Notes: a model not told the origin generated them from the sequence alone. A stretch of DNA of 64,000 nt from Boseongicola aestuarii (GCF_900184815.1 NZ_FXXQ01000002.1:124001-188000); one strand, 5' to 3'; shown: positions 48,323-57,789, counted from the stretch's first letter. Translations and numbers: made by a program.

Positions 48323-48424
48323 ACTGCCCTGTCCCGCCCCTTTCAGCGCTTTTCGCTGGAAAACCGCCTAGCACGAGGCTAGTTCCGAAACAAACCTCAT
48401 GTCAGCAAAAGGCGCGCGCTCTCC

Positions 48425-49033
48425 ATGTTCTACCGCCCAGAAGACGGTCACGGCCTCAAGCACAACCCGTTCAACGCAGTCGTTACGCCCCGCCCGATCG
48501 GCTGGATTTCGACACGCGGCGCGGATGGCTCGGAGAACCTCGCACCCTACTCCTTTTTCAACGCGGTCGCCTATGTGCCACCACAGGTCATGTTCGCCTC
48601 CACGGGGACGAAACCCGACCGCGACGGCACCAAAGACAGCCTCGCCAATATCCGCGAAACAGGCGTGTTCTGCGTCAATATCGTAGAATACGAAATGCGC
48701 GACGTGATGAATGTCTCATCTGGCAGTTGGGACCGCGATGTGGATGAATTCGACAAAGCCGGGATCGCCCGCTTCGACTGCGAGACCATCCCCGTATCCC
48801 GCGTCGCCGACGCACCTGCGTCACTGGAATGCAAAGTCACCCAGATCGTGCAACTGCCGGGCGAGGCGAACTTCGTCACCTTCGGCGAGGTCATCGGCGT
48901 CCACCTGCGCGACAATTGCATCGTGGACGGCAAATTCGACGTTCTGAAGTACCAGCCGCTAACGCGCCTCGGCTACCGGGACTATTCCCGCATCACGTCG
49001 CTTTTCGAATTGAAACGCCCCGACGAGAAATAA
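48425..49033 (+). CDS. Flavin reductase family protein
   Basis: This 202-residue FMN-binding protein has the flavin-reductase-like split-barrel fold. NPFNAVVTPRPIGWISTRGADGSENLAPYSFFNAVAYVPPQVMFAS in pieces (about 15-60) contains the FMN phosphate contacts RPIGW and NLAPYSFFN. FVTFGEVIGVHLRD near 155-168 is typical of the C-terminal strand. It may supply reduced flavin to a partner or act directly on small phenolic compounds. It ends 3 bases from the convergent end of the large membrane protein gene. Confidence 0.88.
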   Translation: MFYRPEDGHGLKHNPFNAVVTPRPIGWISTRGADGSENLAPYSFFNAVAYVPPQVMFASTGTKPDRDGTKDSLANIRETGVFCVNIVEYEMRDVMNVSSGSWDRDVDEFDKAGIARFDCETIPVSRVADAPASLECKVTQIVQLPGEANFVTFGEVIGVHLRDNCIVDGKFDVLKYQPLTRLGYRDYSRITSLFELKRPDEK

Positions 49034-49036
49034 ACT

Positions 49037-51103
49037 CTACCGCCGCCCCTCGCGAAGCCACCCGGCCACCGCCAGAAGCGACGCCAGCAATAGCAAAGCC
49101 CAGGCCGGCAATAGCGGTGACACGCGGACATCCGCCGTCACATAAGCTTCGCGTGGTGTAATCCCGATCCAGCCACGCCCCGCAGCGACCCGGCCTTCCC
49201 GCACCTCACGAATATCCGGGACACCATCGCGCAAGAACCGAACGCCCCCTCGCGTGGCCGCCACAACCGGCTCCAGAACCGCCCCACTCGCAATCGTCTC
49301 TTCAAACTCCCGCGGCGCTGACGGTCCCAACGCAATCACCGCCTCCTGATCGCCCTCGACCAGGCGATAAAGCCCAATTTCCGGCCCTTCAAACGTCGCC
49401 TCGAACCGCCCCGGAGAGACCTCCTCCAATGGCACCAAGACCACCGCCCCATCCGGCCCGGTGATCTCCACCGGCGCCACGTCTTCCCCCAAAGTCCGGC
49501 GCGTCACGACCATGGTCTGCCCTTCAGCCGCCACGCTCAGCGCCTCTTCCTCAAGGTCTGGCTCTTTCATCATCCAATGCGCCAGACGCCGCAGCAATTC
49601 CAACTGCGGCCCGCCCCCATCATACCCCCGCGACCAAAGCCAGGCATGATCCGACGCCAACAGCGCCACGCGCCCCTCGCCCACGCGGTCCAACACCAGC
49701 AAAGGCCGCTCATCCACGCCCGACATCACCGACGCACCCCGTTCCGGAATGACATCCACAATCCGCAACCACCGCCCCCAGGGCGGCCCGTCGCCCGCCA
49801 CTTCTGGTTGAAACCCTTCCGTCACCGGATGGCGCTGCCCGATCTCCGTCACGGTCGGCAAATAGGCCTCCTCCAGCACCCGACCCGAAGGAGACGCTGG
49901 AATGATCTCCGCCAGCGGCGAGCGATAAATCGAATCCGCCCCCGCAAAATCCGGCCCCGCAGCAATCAGCAAAGCGCCCCCGTCCTCTACATAGCGGCGA
50001 ATGTTATCGAGATAGATCGACGGCAAAATGCCCCGCCGCTTATAGCGGTCGAAAATTATCAGATCGAACTCATCGACTTTATCGAGAAACAACTCCCGCG
50101 TCGGAAAAGCAATGAGTGACAACTCATTGACTGGCACCCCGTCCTGCTTTTCAGGCGGGCGCAAAATCGTGAAATGCACCAGATCGACTGAAGCATCCGA
50201 CTTCAGCAGGTTCCGCCATGTTCGTTCGCCCGCATGAGGCTCGCCCGACACCAACAACACCCGAAGACGATCCCGCACCCCGTTGATCTGCACCACGGCC
50301 GCGTTATTGCGCGCGGTCAGCTCACCTGGCTGCTCGGGCAGGTTGAACTGAATGACATTCATCCCCCCATGCTCCAAAGTGACCGGCAACTCCAGATCCT
50401 CACCAATCGGCACATTGAAAAGCTGAGGCTCGCCGCCATCCACCGAGATCTCCAGTTCCGCCCGCTCCGGCAATCCAACTGGCACCACCCCTTGATCCTC
50501 GATCCGCAACGTCAGCGTCACCGGCTCGTCCAGAATCGCAAACGCCGGCGCATTCTGCACCATCAACCGACGATCCCAATCCGTCTCGCGCCCCGTCAAC
50601 AAGGCATGCAATGGCGCGGGCAAATCGGGCGCGCGCTCCACATCATGCAACTGCCCGTCGCTCAACAAGATCGCCCCCGCCAGCCGAGACCGCGGTTCTT
50701 CCGCCATGGCATTCGCCAAGGCCTCCATCAGCAAAGTGCCCTGATTGCCCTCGCTGTCCCCCAAAGTGACAACCCGCAACTCCACATTGTCCAGCCGCGC
50801 AATCTCCGCCTCGATCCCGGCAATCGCCTCCGCCACCTGCGCGGGGCGATCCGAAATCCCCTGACTGGAGCTTTCATCCACCACCAACAGCACAACATCG
50901 CTCAGCGCCTCGCGGTCCTCGACCTGCAACGACGGATTGGCGAGTGCCAAGACCAACACCGCAAACGCCAGCCCGCGCAGCCACCAGCCCGAAAGTCCGC
51001 GCCACACCGCGACGCCCACAAACAACACCGCCAGAATCGCTCCCGCCAAAACCGAAGGCCATGGCAGCAGCGGGTCAAAAATGATCGTCCCCGTCTCCAT
51101 CAC
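49037..51103 (-). CDS. Large membrane protein of the MoxR/DUF4159 cluster
   Basis: This 688-residue protein has membrane helices near its N-terminus (about 15-35 and 40-58) and at the C-terminus (about 662-684). Between them is a long periplasmic region with a von Willebrand-like start (VVLLVVDESSSQG near 68-80 has a DxSxS-like pattern) and a later glutamine-amidotransferase-like part (FDLIIFDRYKRRGILPSIYLDNIRRYVEDGGALLIAAGPDFAG, near 345-390). It matches the proteins often annotated as membrane protein or glutamine amidotransferase at the end of MoxR-DUF58-DUF4159 clusters. The role is unknown. A spacer of 160 bases with a structured RNA precedes it. Confidence 0.82.
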   Translation of the reverse strand: MMETGTIIFDPLLPWPSVLAGAILAVLFVGVAVWRGLSGWWLRGLAFAVLVLALANPSLQVEDREALSDVVLLVVDESSSQGISDRPAQVAEAIAGIEAEIARLDNVELRVVTLGDSEGNQGTLLMEALANAMAEEPRSRLAGAILLSDGQLHDVERAPDLPAPLHALLTGRETDWDRRLMVQNAPAFAILDEPVTLTLRIEDQGVVPVGLPERAELEISVDGGEPQLFNVPIGEDLELPVTLEHGGMNVIQFNLPEQPGELTARNNAAVVQINGVRDRLRVLLVSGEPHAGERTWRNLLKSDASVDLVHFTILRPPEKQDGVPVNELSLIAFPTRELFLDKVDEFDLIIFDRYKRRGILPSIYLDNIRRYVEDGGALLIAAGPDFAGADSIYRSPLAEIIPASPSGRVLEEAYLPTVTEIGQRHPVTEGFQPEVAGDGPPWGRWLRIVDVIPERGASVMSGVDERPLLVLDRVGEGRVALLASDHAWLWSRGYDGGGPQLELLRRLAHWMMKEPDLEEEALSVAAEGQTMVVTRRTLGEDVAPVEITGPDGAVVLVPLEEVSPGRFEATFEGPEIGLYRLVEGDQEAVIALGPSAPREFEETIASGAVLEPVVAATRGGVRFLRDGVPDIREVREGRVAAGRGWIGITPREAYVTADVRVSPLLPAWALLLLASLLAVAGWLREGRR

Positions 51104-51120
51104 AGACCTTCTTCTTGGCT

Positions 51121-51226
51121 AAAAAATATTGGTGGAGTGCGAGGGGCCTTTCGGCGATTGCAGGCAACCGCCTGCCGGCAACACATTGCTGTGCGATGTG
51201 TGAGAGGCAAAGCCCCCTCGCCCACC
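51121..51226 (-). ncRNA. Structured multi-branch RNA or complex terminator
   Basis: On the minus strand, outer arms GGTGG/CCACC (51222-51226 with 51131-51135) and GGCGAGGGG/CCCCTCGC-type (51214-51221 with 51039-equivalent 51139-51146) enclose two further hairpins: one of 8 bp with one wobble (51181-51188 with 51194-51201) and one of 6 bp (GCAGGC/GCCTGC, 51160-51175). AATATTTTTT follows immediately at 51130-51121. The whole forms a three-way junction with a U-tail. It lies between two same-strand genes. It is not a tRNA because no T-loop or acceptor end fits. It may be a terminator, a riboswitch-like leader or a small RNA. Confidence 0.5.
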
Positions 51227-51263
51227 GCGTTTGCAAAGCAAGCGCAATATGTCTCATGCACAC

Positions 51264-54035
51264 TCACTGCCCCAACCGATCCAGCAAAGCAGGCACATGC
51301 ACCTGATCCGACTTATAATTCCCGGTCAGCACATGCATGATCAGATTCACGCCAAATCGATAGGCAATCTCGCGCTGCCGCTCTCCGGCAAACCCGCGCC
51401 CCACCGGATATATCGGCGCGCCCACCGCATCCATCGCCCAGGCCGCCGCCCAGTCGTTGCCGCCAATAATCACCGGAGTCACATTGTCATTGAGATTGCG
51501 AAACGGCATTCCGTCCGCCCGCTCCGCATCCGCCGGTGAGGCTTCAACCCAGACATCCCGGCTGGCATAACGCCCCGGAAAATCCTGCAACAAATAAAAC
51601 GTCCGCGTCAGAACATGGTCGCCGGGGATCTGCTCCAATGGCGGCACATCCAGCGGCAAAGCCAACTCGCGCAGCTTCCGCTCATTCGGGCTCGATCCCC
51701 CAAATTGCGCCGTATCCGCATCCCGCGTATCAAACAGGATCATCCCGCCCGTGCGCAAATAGCGATTGAGCTTGGCATAAGCCTCCGACGAAGGACGCGG
51801 CTGATCTGGCGTGATCGCCCAATACAAGAACGGATAAACCGACAATTCATCCGTCTCCAAATTCACAGCCGTCGGGTCCGTCGGCTCGATCGAGGTTCGA
51901 CGAAACAACACATTCGACAAGCCTCTCAACCCCGCACTCGAGGTCGCATCCACCCGTCCGTTGCCTGTCACTACATACCCCAAAGACAACTCCGACGCCG
52001 CAAACAAGGACTTCTCAATATCCTCAACCGTCTCTTGCGCTTGCGCCTCGGGCGCCCCCATCAACAGCGCCGCAACCAACACTACAGCCGCCTGCGCCCG
52101 TGGCCCCGTCAACTTCCCCGATAACCAAAGCGAGGCCAGAATATCAACCATCAGTGCAAGCATCCCCAAGGTCAGAACCAGCCCCTTAAGAGGCGTCTCC
52201 CGCGTCACCGCCAACCCTTCAACCGGCACGTCCGCAGGCCAGACCACGCGCTCCAACATGTCATCAGCCCCGATCACATTCCGCGCAATCCGCCTGTCCT
52301 CGCCCGCATAAAGCCCCGGCGGCAAATCCGCACTCAAAGCCCCTTGCGCCAAGTCCTCGCCCCGAACGCCCGCCAAAGCGCCTGCGTCTTCAATCTGGCC
52401 CGTCGCCGTCAAAACCTGATCCGGCGTCCAGACCGTACCGGCCAAATCCTCCGCCGTCACAGCCGCCGGCGTCGACGACACGGCCAAACGCTCCAACATC
52501 TGCACGAACAACCCTGACAAGGGCAACGTCGACCACTCCGCATTCGCCGTCACATGGAACAAAACGACCTGCCCGGCGTCCAAACGCTTCCTCGTCACCA
52601 AAGGCGTGCCATCGCTCAAAGCAGCAATCGTGCGCGAGGCCAGAGACGGGTCCGGCTGCGCCATCACCTGCGCAGACACCACCACGTCATCCGGCACCGC
52701 CAATCCAAAAAACGGGCTCTCCGGCAAAAATGCCCGAAGCGCCTTCGGCTCGCCCCATGACATCGCGCCACCCACATTGCGCCCTCCCGCGCGCAAGCGC
52801 ACCGGCATCAGGATGTCTTCCACGTCCCGCCCAATATCCGACGCCGCAACACGCGGCCCGGCAAAGCGCACCAGAATCCCCCCACCCCGCACCCATCCTT
52901 CAAGGTCCGACGCCTCGCTCTCTGCCAAAGTCGCGATATCGGCCAGAACGATCACATCCGGGTTCGCCAAAACGATATCCGACAGATCACCCTCGATGAG
53001 GTCCGCATTCGGCAACAAAGCCTGCTCCAAGTAATGCGTCGGCGTCAAAAGCTGCAAACCCTCGCGTTCATCGCGCGCCGCCAGCAAGGCCACCTCGCGC
53101 CGCCGCAACGCATCATCCGTCAGGCTCACCGCTCCCGCCGAGCGCTGCCCCGACAATTCGAACCGAGTGATCCGGTTGCGCAACTCCGGCGGCAAGGACA
53201 AAGCCAAAGACGCTACAGGCTCGCCATCGCCAAACTCAAACGTCCCGCTCGTCAACTGCCGAGGCGTGCCCGCCGGATCAAGCCCATGCCCAATCACAGT
53301 GACTTCCGAAGCCCCCGTCGTCCGACTGCGCACCGCCTCCAAAGCAATCGCGCCGTCTGCAAACCGCGCTGGCCGCAGCCCAAACACAGGCCGCTGCGCC
53401 TCAAACACCGAAACCGCGCCTGCGCTCTGCAAAGCGGTCAAAAGCCCGTCGCGCCACGAGTAATCCAACCCATCCGACACCCAAAACGTATCAAACCCGG
53501 CTCCCAAATCATCGGCCCAGCCAAGAACCACATCCGCATCCGGCGCCCAGGCTGCAGGCTCCAAACCGGGCAACTCGGAAACCCATGCATCCGCCGACCG
53601 GAATGGCACGTCGCCTGCCGGAATATCCGTCAACACAATGACAGCCGTCTCGCGCCCGGCCTGCAAAGCCTCGCCAAGAACCATGTCCACCCGCTCAATC
53701 CGCCGCGTCCAGTCCGACGCCCCGGCCCAGGTGCCATCCATCAACACCAATAGCGGCCCATCGCCCCCGGTGCGATCCTGAGGATTCAACACCGGCCCCG
53801 CAAAACCGATAATTGCTGCCGCCACGGCCAAAGTCCGTAGCAACAACAACCACCACGGCGTGCGATCCGTTTGCGTTTCGTCGTCCGTCAGCCCTAGCAG
53901 CAACGCCACACCTGGAAACCGCCGCCGGATCGGCGCTGGCGGCACCGCGCGCAGCAAAATCCAGAGGATCGGCAAGGCGATCAACCCCAGCAGCAACCAT
54001 GGCGCGCTAAATCCTATGGGCCCAATGCTCCACAT
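51264..54035 (-). CDS. DUF4159 membrane protein with BatA-type N-terminus
   Basis: This 923-residue membrane protein opens with a BatA-type domain (WSIGPIGFSAPWLLLGLIALPILWILLRAVPPAP, two helices within about the first 80 residues). A long periplasmic part includes a von Willebrand-like region (PLLVLMDGTWAGASDWTRRI near 95-115). A helix near 655-680 precedes the cytoplasmic or periplasmic DUF4159 domain at the end (LRTGGMILFDTRDADTAQFGG near 800, then the ALP-rich part). The start at 54035 overlaps the stop of the DUF58 gene by one base, indicating coupling. These clusters are linked to surface or chaperone functions in other bacteria, but the role here is unknown. Confidence 0.88.
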   Translation of the reverse strand: MWSIGPIGFSAPWLLLGLIALPILWILLRAVPPAPIRRRFPGVALLLGLTDDETQTDRTPWWLLLLRTLAVAAAIIGFAGPVLNPQDRTGGDGPLLVLMDGTWAGASDWTRRIERVDMVLGEALQAGRETAVIVLTDIPAGDVPFRSADAWVSELPGLEPAAWAPDADVVLGWADDLGAGFDTFWVSDGLDYSWRDGLLTALQSAGAVSVFEAQRPVFGLRPARFADGAIALEAVRSRTTGASEVTVIGHGLDPAGTPRQLTSGTFEFGDGEPVASLALSLPPELRNRITRFELSGQRSAGAVSLTDDALRRREVALLAARDEREGLQLLTPTHYLEQALLPNADLIEGDLSDIVLANPDVIVLADIATLAESEASDLEGWVRGGGILVRFAGPRVAASDIGRDVEDILMPVRLRAGGRNVGGAMSWGEPKALRAFLPESPFFGLAVPDDVVVSAQVMAQPDPSLASRTIAALSDGTPLVTRKRLDAGQVVLFHVTANAEWSTLPLSGLFVQMLERLAVSSTPAAVTAEDLAGTVWTPDQVLTATGQIEDAGALAGVRGEDLAQGALSADLPPGLYAGEDRRIARNVIGADDMLERVVWPADVPVEGLAVTRETPLKGLVLTLGMLALMVDILASLWLSGKLTGPRAQAAVVLVAALLMGAPEAQAQETVEDIEKSLFAASELSLGYVVTGNGRVDATSSAGLRGLSNVLFRRTSIEPTDPTAVNLETDELSVYPFLYWAITPDQPRPSSEAYAKLNRYLRTGGMILFDTRDADTAQFGGSSPNERKLRELALPLDVPPLEQIPGDHVLTRTFYLLQDFPGRYASRDVWVEASPADAERADGMPFRNLNDNVTPVIIGGNDWAAAWAMDAVGAPIYPVGRGFAGERQREIAYRFGVNLIMHVLTGNYKSDQVHVPALLDRLGQ

Positions 54036-54913
54036 CAGTGCACCCGCTCCAACGCCCCATAAAGCCACAACAAGGCCGCCGAGGCCGACGCATCCGTGTG
54101 ATGGCAATGAAATTGCCACCCTGTCGCACGGCACAACGACTGCAACTCATCCTTGCGCGCCGCCAACCGCTGCAAATAGCGATCCCGCAAATCGCCCGCC
54201 TTCAACGTCTCATGTGCCAAAGTCCCGCCAACACTCTCAAAGATCGTGCGCCCATCAAACGGAAACGCCTCTTCCTGAGGATCCAGAACCTGCACCAATG
54301 CACCATCAACGCCCCGATCCGCGGCCCGCGTCAAGGCCGCCTTCACAGGACCGATATCGCCCAGGAAATCCGATACGAACACCGCCCGCGACCGCGCAGG
54401 CACCCCCCGCAACTCCGGCGCAATATACTCCGCCGCCTCGGCGCTCTCCGCCAAAGACGCCGTCAACCGCATCAACTGCACCTGTCCCGAACGCGGTGGC
54501 AACCCCGCGTTGGTCAACCCAACCCGCTCGCCGCCCCGGATCAGCAAAACCGCCATCGCCAGCGACAACACCCGGGCGCGATCCGCTTTCGTCGGCAGTG
54601 CCTTATCGCTGGAAAATTCCATCGACTGCCCGGTATCCAGCCAGATCATCACCGACTGCGCCGCCTGCCATTCCTTCTCGCGCACAAACAAGCCGTCATC
54701 CGACCGGGCCGAACGCCGCCAGTCAATCGACCGCGCTTCATCACCCGCATGGCTGGGCCGATACTGCCAGAACTGATCGCCCTGTCCCACGCGCCGCCGC
54801 CCATGCTCGCCAGCCATCACCGAAGACGCCAAATGCTCCGCCGCCGCCAAAAGCGGAGGCAACGGACCTGCAAGGGTCTCGGCGTCCTGCCTTAAGCGGG
54901 GCGCTTGTCTCAC
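54035..54913 (-). CDS. DUF58 domain protein
   Basis: This 292-residue protein has the DUF58 pattern: GEHGRRRVGQGDQFWQYRPSHAGDEARSIDWRRSARSDDGLFVREKEW (about 35-82) with its RxxxGxGxEF and DIDWRxSAR-like elements, and a von Willebrand-like part with IWLDTGQSMEF near 90-100. It lacks a membrane anchor at the start. DUF58 proteins are the usual partners of MoxR ATPases, which here overlaps it by four bases upstream. The two genes downstream in the same strand form one cluster with it. Confidence 0.9.
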   Translation of the reverse strand: MRQAPRLRQDAETLAGPLPPLLAAAEHLASSVMAGEHGRRRVGQGDQFWQYRPSHAGDEARSIDWRRSARSDDGLFVREKEWQAAQSVMIWLDTGQSMEFSSDKALPTKADRARVLSLAMAVLLIRGGERVGLTNAGLPPRSGQVQLMRLTASLAESAEAAEYIAPELRGVPARSRAVFVSDFLGDIGPVKAALTRAADRGVDGALVQVLDPQEEAFPFDGRTIFESVGGTLAHETLKAGDLRDRYLQRLAARKDELQSLCRATGWQFHCHHTDASASAALLWLYGALERVH

Positions 54914-55917
54914 GCGGCAGCCTCAGTCCGGGTCACAACCTCGGTCACCTGAGAAATCACGGTGTTCAACTCCATGCCCCGCGCCCGCGCCGCAAAGGTC
55001 AGCGCCATACGGTGCGTCAGAACCGGCGTCGCCATCGCGGCCACATCCTCAATGGAAGGCACCAATCGCCCTTCCAGCAACGCACGCGCCCGCACCGTCA
55101 GCATCAACGCCTGCGCCGCGCGTGGCCCCGGCCCCCAACCGACATTCTCGCGCACGATATCGCTCGCGCCCGGCTCGTCAGGGCGACACGCCCGCACCAG
55201 ATCAAGGATCATCTCGACCACGGCTTCACCCACCGGCATCCGCCGCACCAGGCTTTGCGCGGCCATCAACTCCTCGGGCGAGAATACTCGCGTCGACTGC
55301 GCTTCACCGGCCCCCGTCGTCGCCATCAGGATATCCCGCTCGGTGTCGCGATCCGGATAAGGCACATCAATCTGTACCAAAAACCGGTCCAACTGCGCTT
55401 CCGGCAAGGGATAGGTCCCCTCCTGCTCAATCGGGTTCTGCGTCGCCAACACATGAAACGGAGCCGGCAAATCATGCGGCACACCGGCCACCGTCACCGA
55501 TTTCTCCTGCATCGCCTGCAACAAGGCCGACTGCGTCCTCGGAGACGCCCGGTTCACCTCGTCCGCCATCAACAACTGACAGAAAATCGGCCCCTTGATG
55601 AACTTGAACGCGCGTGACCCATCCGCCCCCGTCTCCAGCACTTCCGACCCCAGAATATCGGCCGGCATCAAATCCGGCGTGAACTGCACCCGCTTGCCAT
55701 CCAGTCCCAGAACCGTCGACAGCGTATCCACCAGCCGCGTCTTTCCGAGCCCCGGCAAACCGACCAGCAACCCATGCCCGCCACACAAGATCGCGCTCAA
55801 CACAAGATCGACCACCCGTTCCTGTCCAATGAACCGATGGGTTATGCTCGCCTTCGCTTCGGCCAGCTTTCCACCAAGCGTTTCGATCTCGGCGACAAGG
55901 TCCGGGGTTTCACTCAT
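54910..55917 (-). CDS. MoxR family AAA+ ATPase
   Basis: This 335-residue ATPase has Walker A GLPGLGKTRL near 55-64, Walker B LLMADEVNRASPRTQSALLQAMQE near 114-137 (the MoxR-type ADEVNRA), sensor-1 VLATQNPIEQEGTYPLPEAQLDRF near 155-175 and an arginine-finger region. MoxR proteins are chaperone-like ATPases that help assemble or insert metals into partner complexes, typically with VWA-containing proteins such as those encoded downstream. It is the first gene of the minus-strand cluster and is divergent from the DUF1285 gene. Confidence 0.94.
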   Translation of the reverse strand: MSETPDLVAEIETLGGKLAEAKASITHRFIGQERVVDLVLSAILCGGHGLLVGLPGLGKTRLVDTLSTVLGLDGKRVQFTPDLMPADILGSEVLETGADGSRAFKFIKGPIFCQLLMADEVNRASPRTQSALLQAMQEKSVTVAGVPHDLPAPFHVLATQNPIEQEGTYPLPEAQLDRFLVQIDVPYPDRDTERDILMATTGAGEAQSTRVFSPEELMAAQSLVRRMPVGEAVVEMILDLVRACRPDEPGASDIVRENVGWGPGPRAAQALMLTVRARALLEGRLVPSIEDVAAMATPVLTHRMALTFAARARGMELNTVISQVTEVVTRTEAAA

Positions 55918-55976
55918 GGCAACGCGCTCCTAATGATCTATGATCTCAATAGAACGAAGTATGGCGAACGGGACAA

Positions 55977-56576
55977 ATGGCAAAAGAGGAAATGGCACAA
56001 AACATCGTGAAACCCTCCGCCGAGGGCATCGCAGCCAGCGCACGCGCCGTAAAAACGCGCGGTTTACCGCCGGTGCACCTTTGGAATCCCCCAGATTGCG
56101 GCGATCTGGACATGCGCATCGCCCGTGACGGGACGTGGTTTTACCTTGGCACACCCATCGGACGCCCCGAGCTGGTGCGCCTTTTCTCGACGATTCTGCG
56201 AAAAGACGGCGACCGCTATGTCCTCGTCACGCCTGTTGAAAAGGTCGGTATCCAGGTTGATGATGCGCCCTTCGTCGCCGTCGACTTCACCGCAACCGGC
56301 GTAGGTACTGACCAAAGCCTGACCTTTGAGACCAACTTGGGCGACACCGCCACCGCCAGCACCGACCACCCCATCCGCGTCGAACGCGATCCCGAGACGG
56401 GCGAACCCTCGCCCTACATCCTGATCCGCGCCAATCTCGAAGCGCTCATCGACCGCAAAAGTTTCTATCGCCTCGTCGATATCGGCGCGCATCACGACGT
56501 CGACGGCAAAAGCTGGTTCGGCCTCTGGTCCGAGGGCCAGTTTTTCCCGGTCATCCCAAGCGCCGAACTGGGCTAG
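55977..56576 (+). CDS. DUF1285 protein
   Basis: This 199-residue protein has the DUF1285 pattern: LPPVHLWNPPDCGDLDMRIARDGTWFYLGTPIGRPELVRLFSTILRKDGDRYVLVTPVEKVGIQVDDAPFVAVDF in pieces from about 30 to 105. The family is a small beta-rich domain of unknown function. It is divergent from MoxR with about 60 bases between starts, an arrangement that recurs in this group. The start could also be the ATG at 55992 (MAQNIV). It is followed by the frameshifted YdeI-like gene on the same strand. Confidence 0.86.
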   Translation: MAKEEMAQNIVKPSAEGIAASARAVKTRGLPPVHLWNPPDCGDLDMRIARDGTWFYLGTPIGRPELVRLFSTILRKDGDRYVLVTPVEKVGIQVDDAPFVAVDFTATGVGTDQSLTFETNLGDTATASTDHPIRVERDPETGEPSPYILIRANLEALIDRKSFYRLVDIGAHHDVDGKSWFGLWSEGQFFPVIPSAELG

Positions 56577-56583
56577 CGCCTCG

Positions 56584-57203
56584 ATGATTGAGGACATCGA
56601 AGACTACTTTACCAAAGGCTGTGGTCGCTGCCCACGCTTTGATACACCCGATTGCTCAACCAGACAGTGGCACAAGGGCCTTCTGGCCTTGCGCAACATC
56701 TGCCAGATGGCGGGCCTCACCGAAACGCTCAAATGGGCGCACCCCTGTTACATGCACGCCGGACGCAACATCGTGGTCTTCGGTGCCTTTCGGGGGACTT
56801 CCGCCTCAGCTTCTTCAACGCCGCCCTCATGAAGGACCCCTATGGAGTCCTTGTACGCCAAGGGCCCAACGCCAAACACCCCGACTCGATCCGCTTCACC
56901 GACAACGCCGCTCCCGACAGTCAAAAGGCCACGATCCAGGCCTACCTGAAAGAAGCGATGGGCTACGCCGAACAGGGCCTGAAGCCCCCAAAGGACGTTA
57001 CCCTGCCGGAAATGCCGGACGAATTGACGGACGCACTTGATGCCGACCCCGAACTTGCCGATGCCTTCCACCGCCTCACACCGGGCCGCCGCAAAAGCTA
57101 CATCCTAAATCTTAACCGGGCCAGGCAATCCGCAACACGCATCAATCGCATCGAGAAATTCCGCGATAGAATCCTTTCCGGCAAAGGCGCGACAGAGAGA
57201 TAG
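56584..57203 (+). pseudogene. Frameshifted DUF1801/YdeI-type gene
   Basis: Two frames together encode a normal DUF1801-plus-YdeI-tail protein. The first frame (56584 on) runs IEDYFTKGCGRCPRFDTPDCSTRQWHKGLLALRNICQMAGLTETLKWAHPCYMHAGRNIVVFGAFRG in parts, and the second frame continues DFRLSFFNAALMKDPYGVLV to the stop at 57203. The switch is at 56792-56796, where a run of five Gs should hold six to keep frame (or the ribosome would have to slip back by one). It is a one-base deletion in a homopolymer, either real or a sequencing error. Apart from this the gene looks intact. Confidence 0.8.
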
Positions 57204-57285
57204 GGAAGGCCTTATTGGCCCACCCTCTCACCTTGGGCTCAGATCAGCACATCAGCCACGCCAAGATAACGACACCAATTTGCCG

Positions 57286-57705
57286 TCACTCCGGGAAAAT
57301 TGCATCCCGTTCGCCGTCAAAGTCCAGCAAGCCAATGCAAACCACCTCACCGTCACAGCGATCCGCGTGGAACACACCGCCTTCGACAAACGCGTAATCC
57401 CCCGCCGTCGTCGCGGTTTCCGAACCGTCCTCATGCACGTGGACCCAAGTCCCCTGAATGGTCAGACCCCAGTAATCATTGGTATGCGCATGAGACGGGA
57501 TGCCAACACCGGGTGCCATCCGAAGAAGCCAGATGTCATCCCCCGCTGCCGGACCGCCCCAACCGAGCGCAAGCTGAACGCCCGGAATAACGTCCTGCCA
57601 GGCCACTTCACCAAGAAAAACAATATGATCGTCCTTATGCGCATCCGCCAAAACCGGGCTCGACAAAAGGGCCGCCGCGCAGACGGCAGTGAGAAGCTTC
57701 TTCAT
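57286..57705 (-). CDS. Secreted cupin-domain protein
   Basis: This 139-residue protein has a signal peptide (MKKLLTAVCAAALLSSPVLADA, about 22 residues) and a cupin barrel. The metal-site pattern appears as PSHAHTNDYWGLTIQGTWVHV (about 72-92), with two histidines, and EGGVFHADRCDGEVVCIGLLDF near 110-130, with another histidine. It resembles DUF4437-type cupins. The start at 57705 is chosen for its signal peptide. It is divergent from a TetR gene, and a palindromic operator lies between them, so it is probably controlled by that regulator. No substrate can be named. Confidence 0.82.
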   Translation of the reverse strand: MKKLLTAVCAAALLSSPVLADAHKDDHIVFLGEVAWQDVIPGVQLALGWGGPAAGDDIWLLRMAPGVGIPSHAHTNDYWGLTIQGTWVHVHEDGSETATTAGDYAFVEGGVFHADRCDGEVVCIGLLDFDGERDAIFPE

Positions 57706-57771
57706 GTCCTGATATCCTTTCAGACAAAGTTGACCGGGTGCCTCAACCAAGTCTAACCCGGCGTTGCTTAA

Positions 57772-57789
57772 TTACGGACCAATCGGTAA
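57772..57789. promoter_or_regulatory. Palindromic operator between cupin and TetR genes
   Basis: The 18-base site follows TTAC-n-GA-nnnn-TC-n-GTAA with both arms fully matching. It is typical of TetR-family operators and lies 48 bases before the TetR start, in the spacer shared with the divergent cupin gene. Confidence 0.75.

Noticed and set aside
51121-51226. A possible tRNA or tRNA-like cloverleaf.
   Set aside because: The arms do not have tRNA sizes, there is no T-loop GTTCGA-type sequence and no acceptor discriminator end.
51230-51237. A third exact TTTGCAAA palindrome.
   Set aside because: It lies in the spacer of the MoxR/DUF4159 cluster, far from propionate genes, and one chance copy is expected in a window of this size.
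56784-56800. Programmed minus-one frameshifting in the YdeI-type gene.
   Set aside because: The G-run allows slipping of only one tRNA, there is no X-XXY-YYZ heptamer or downstream stem, so a deletion or sequencing error is simpler.
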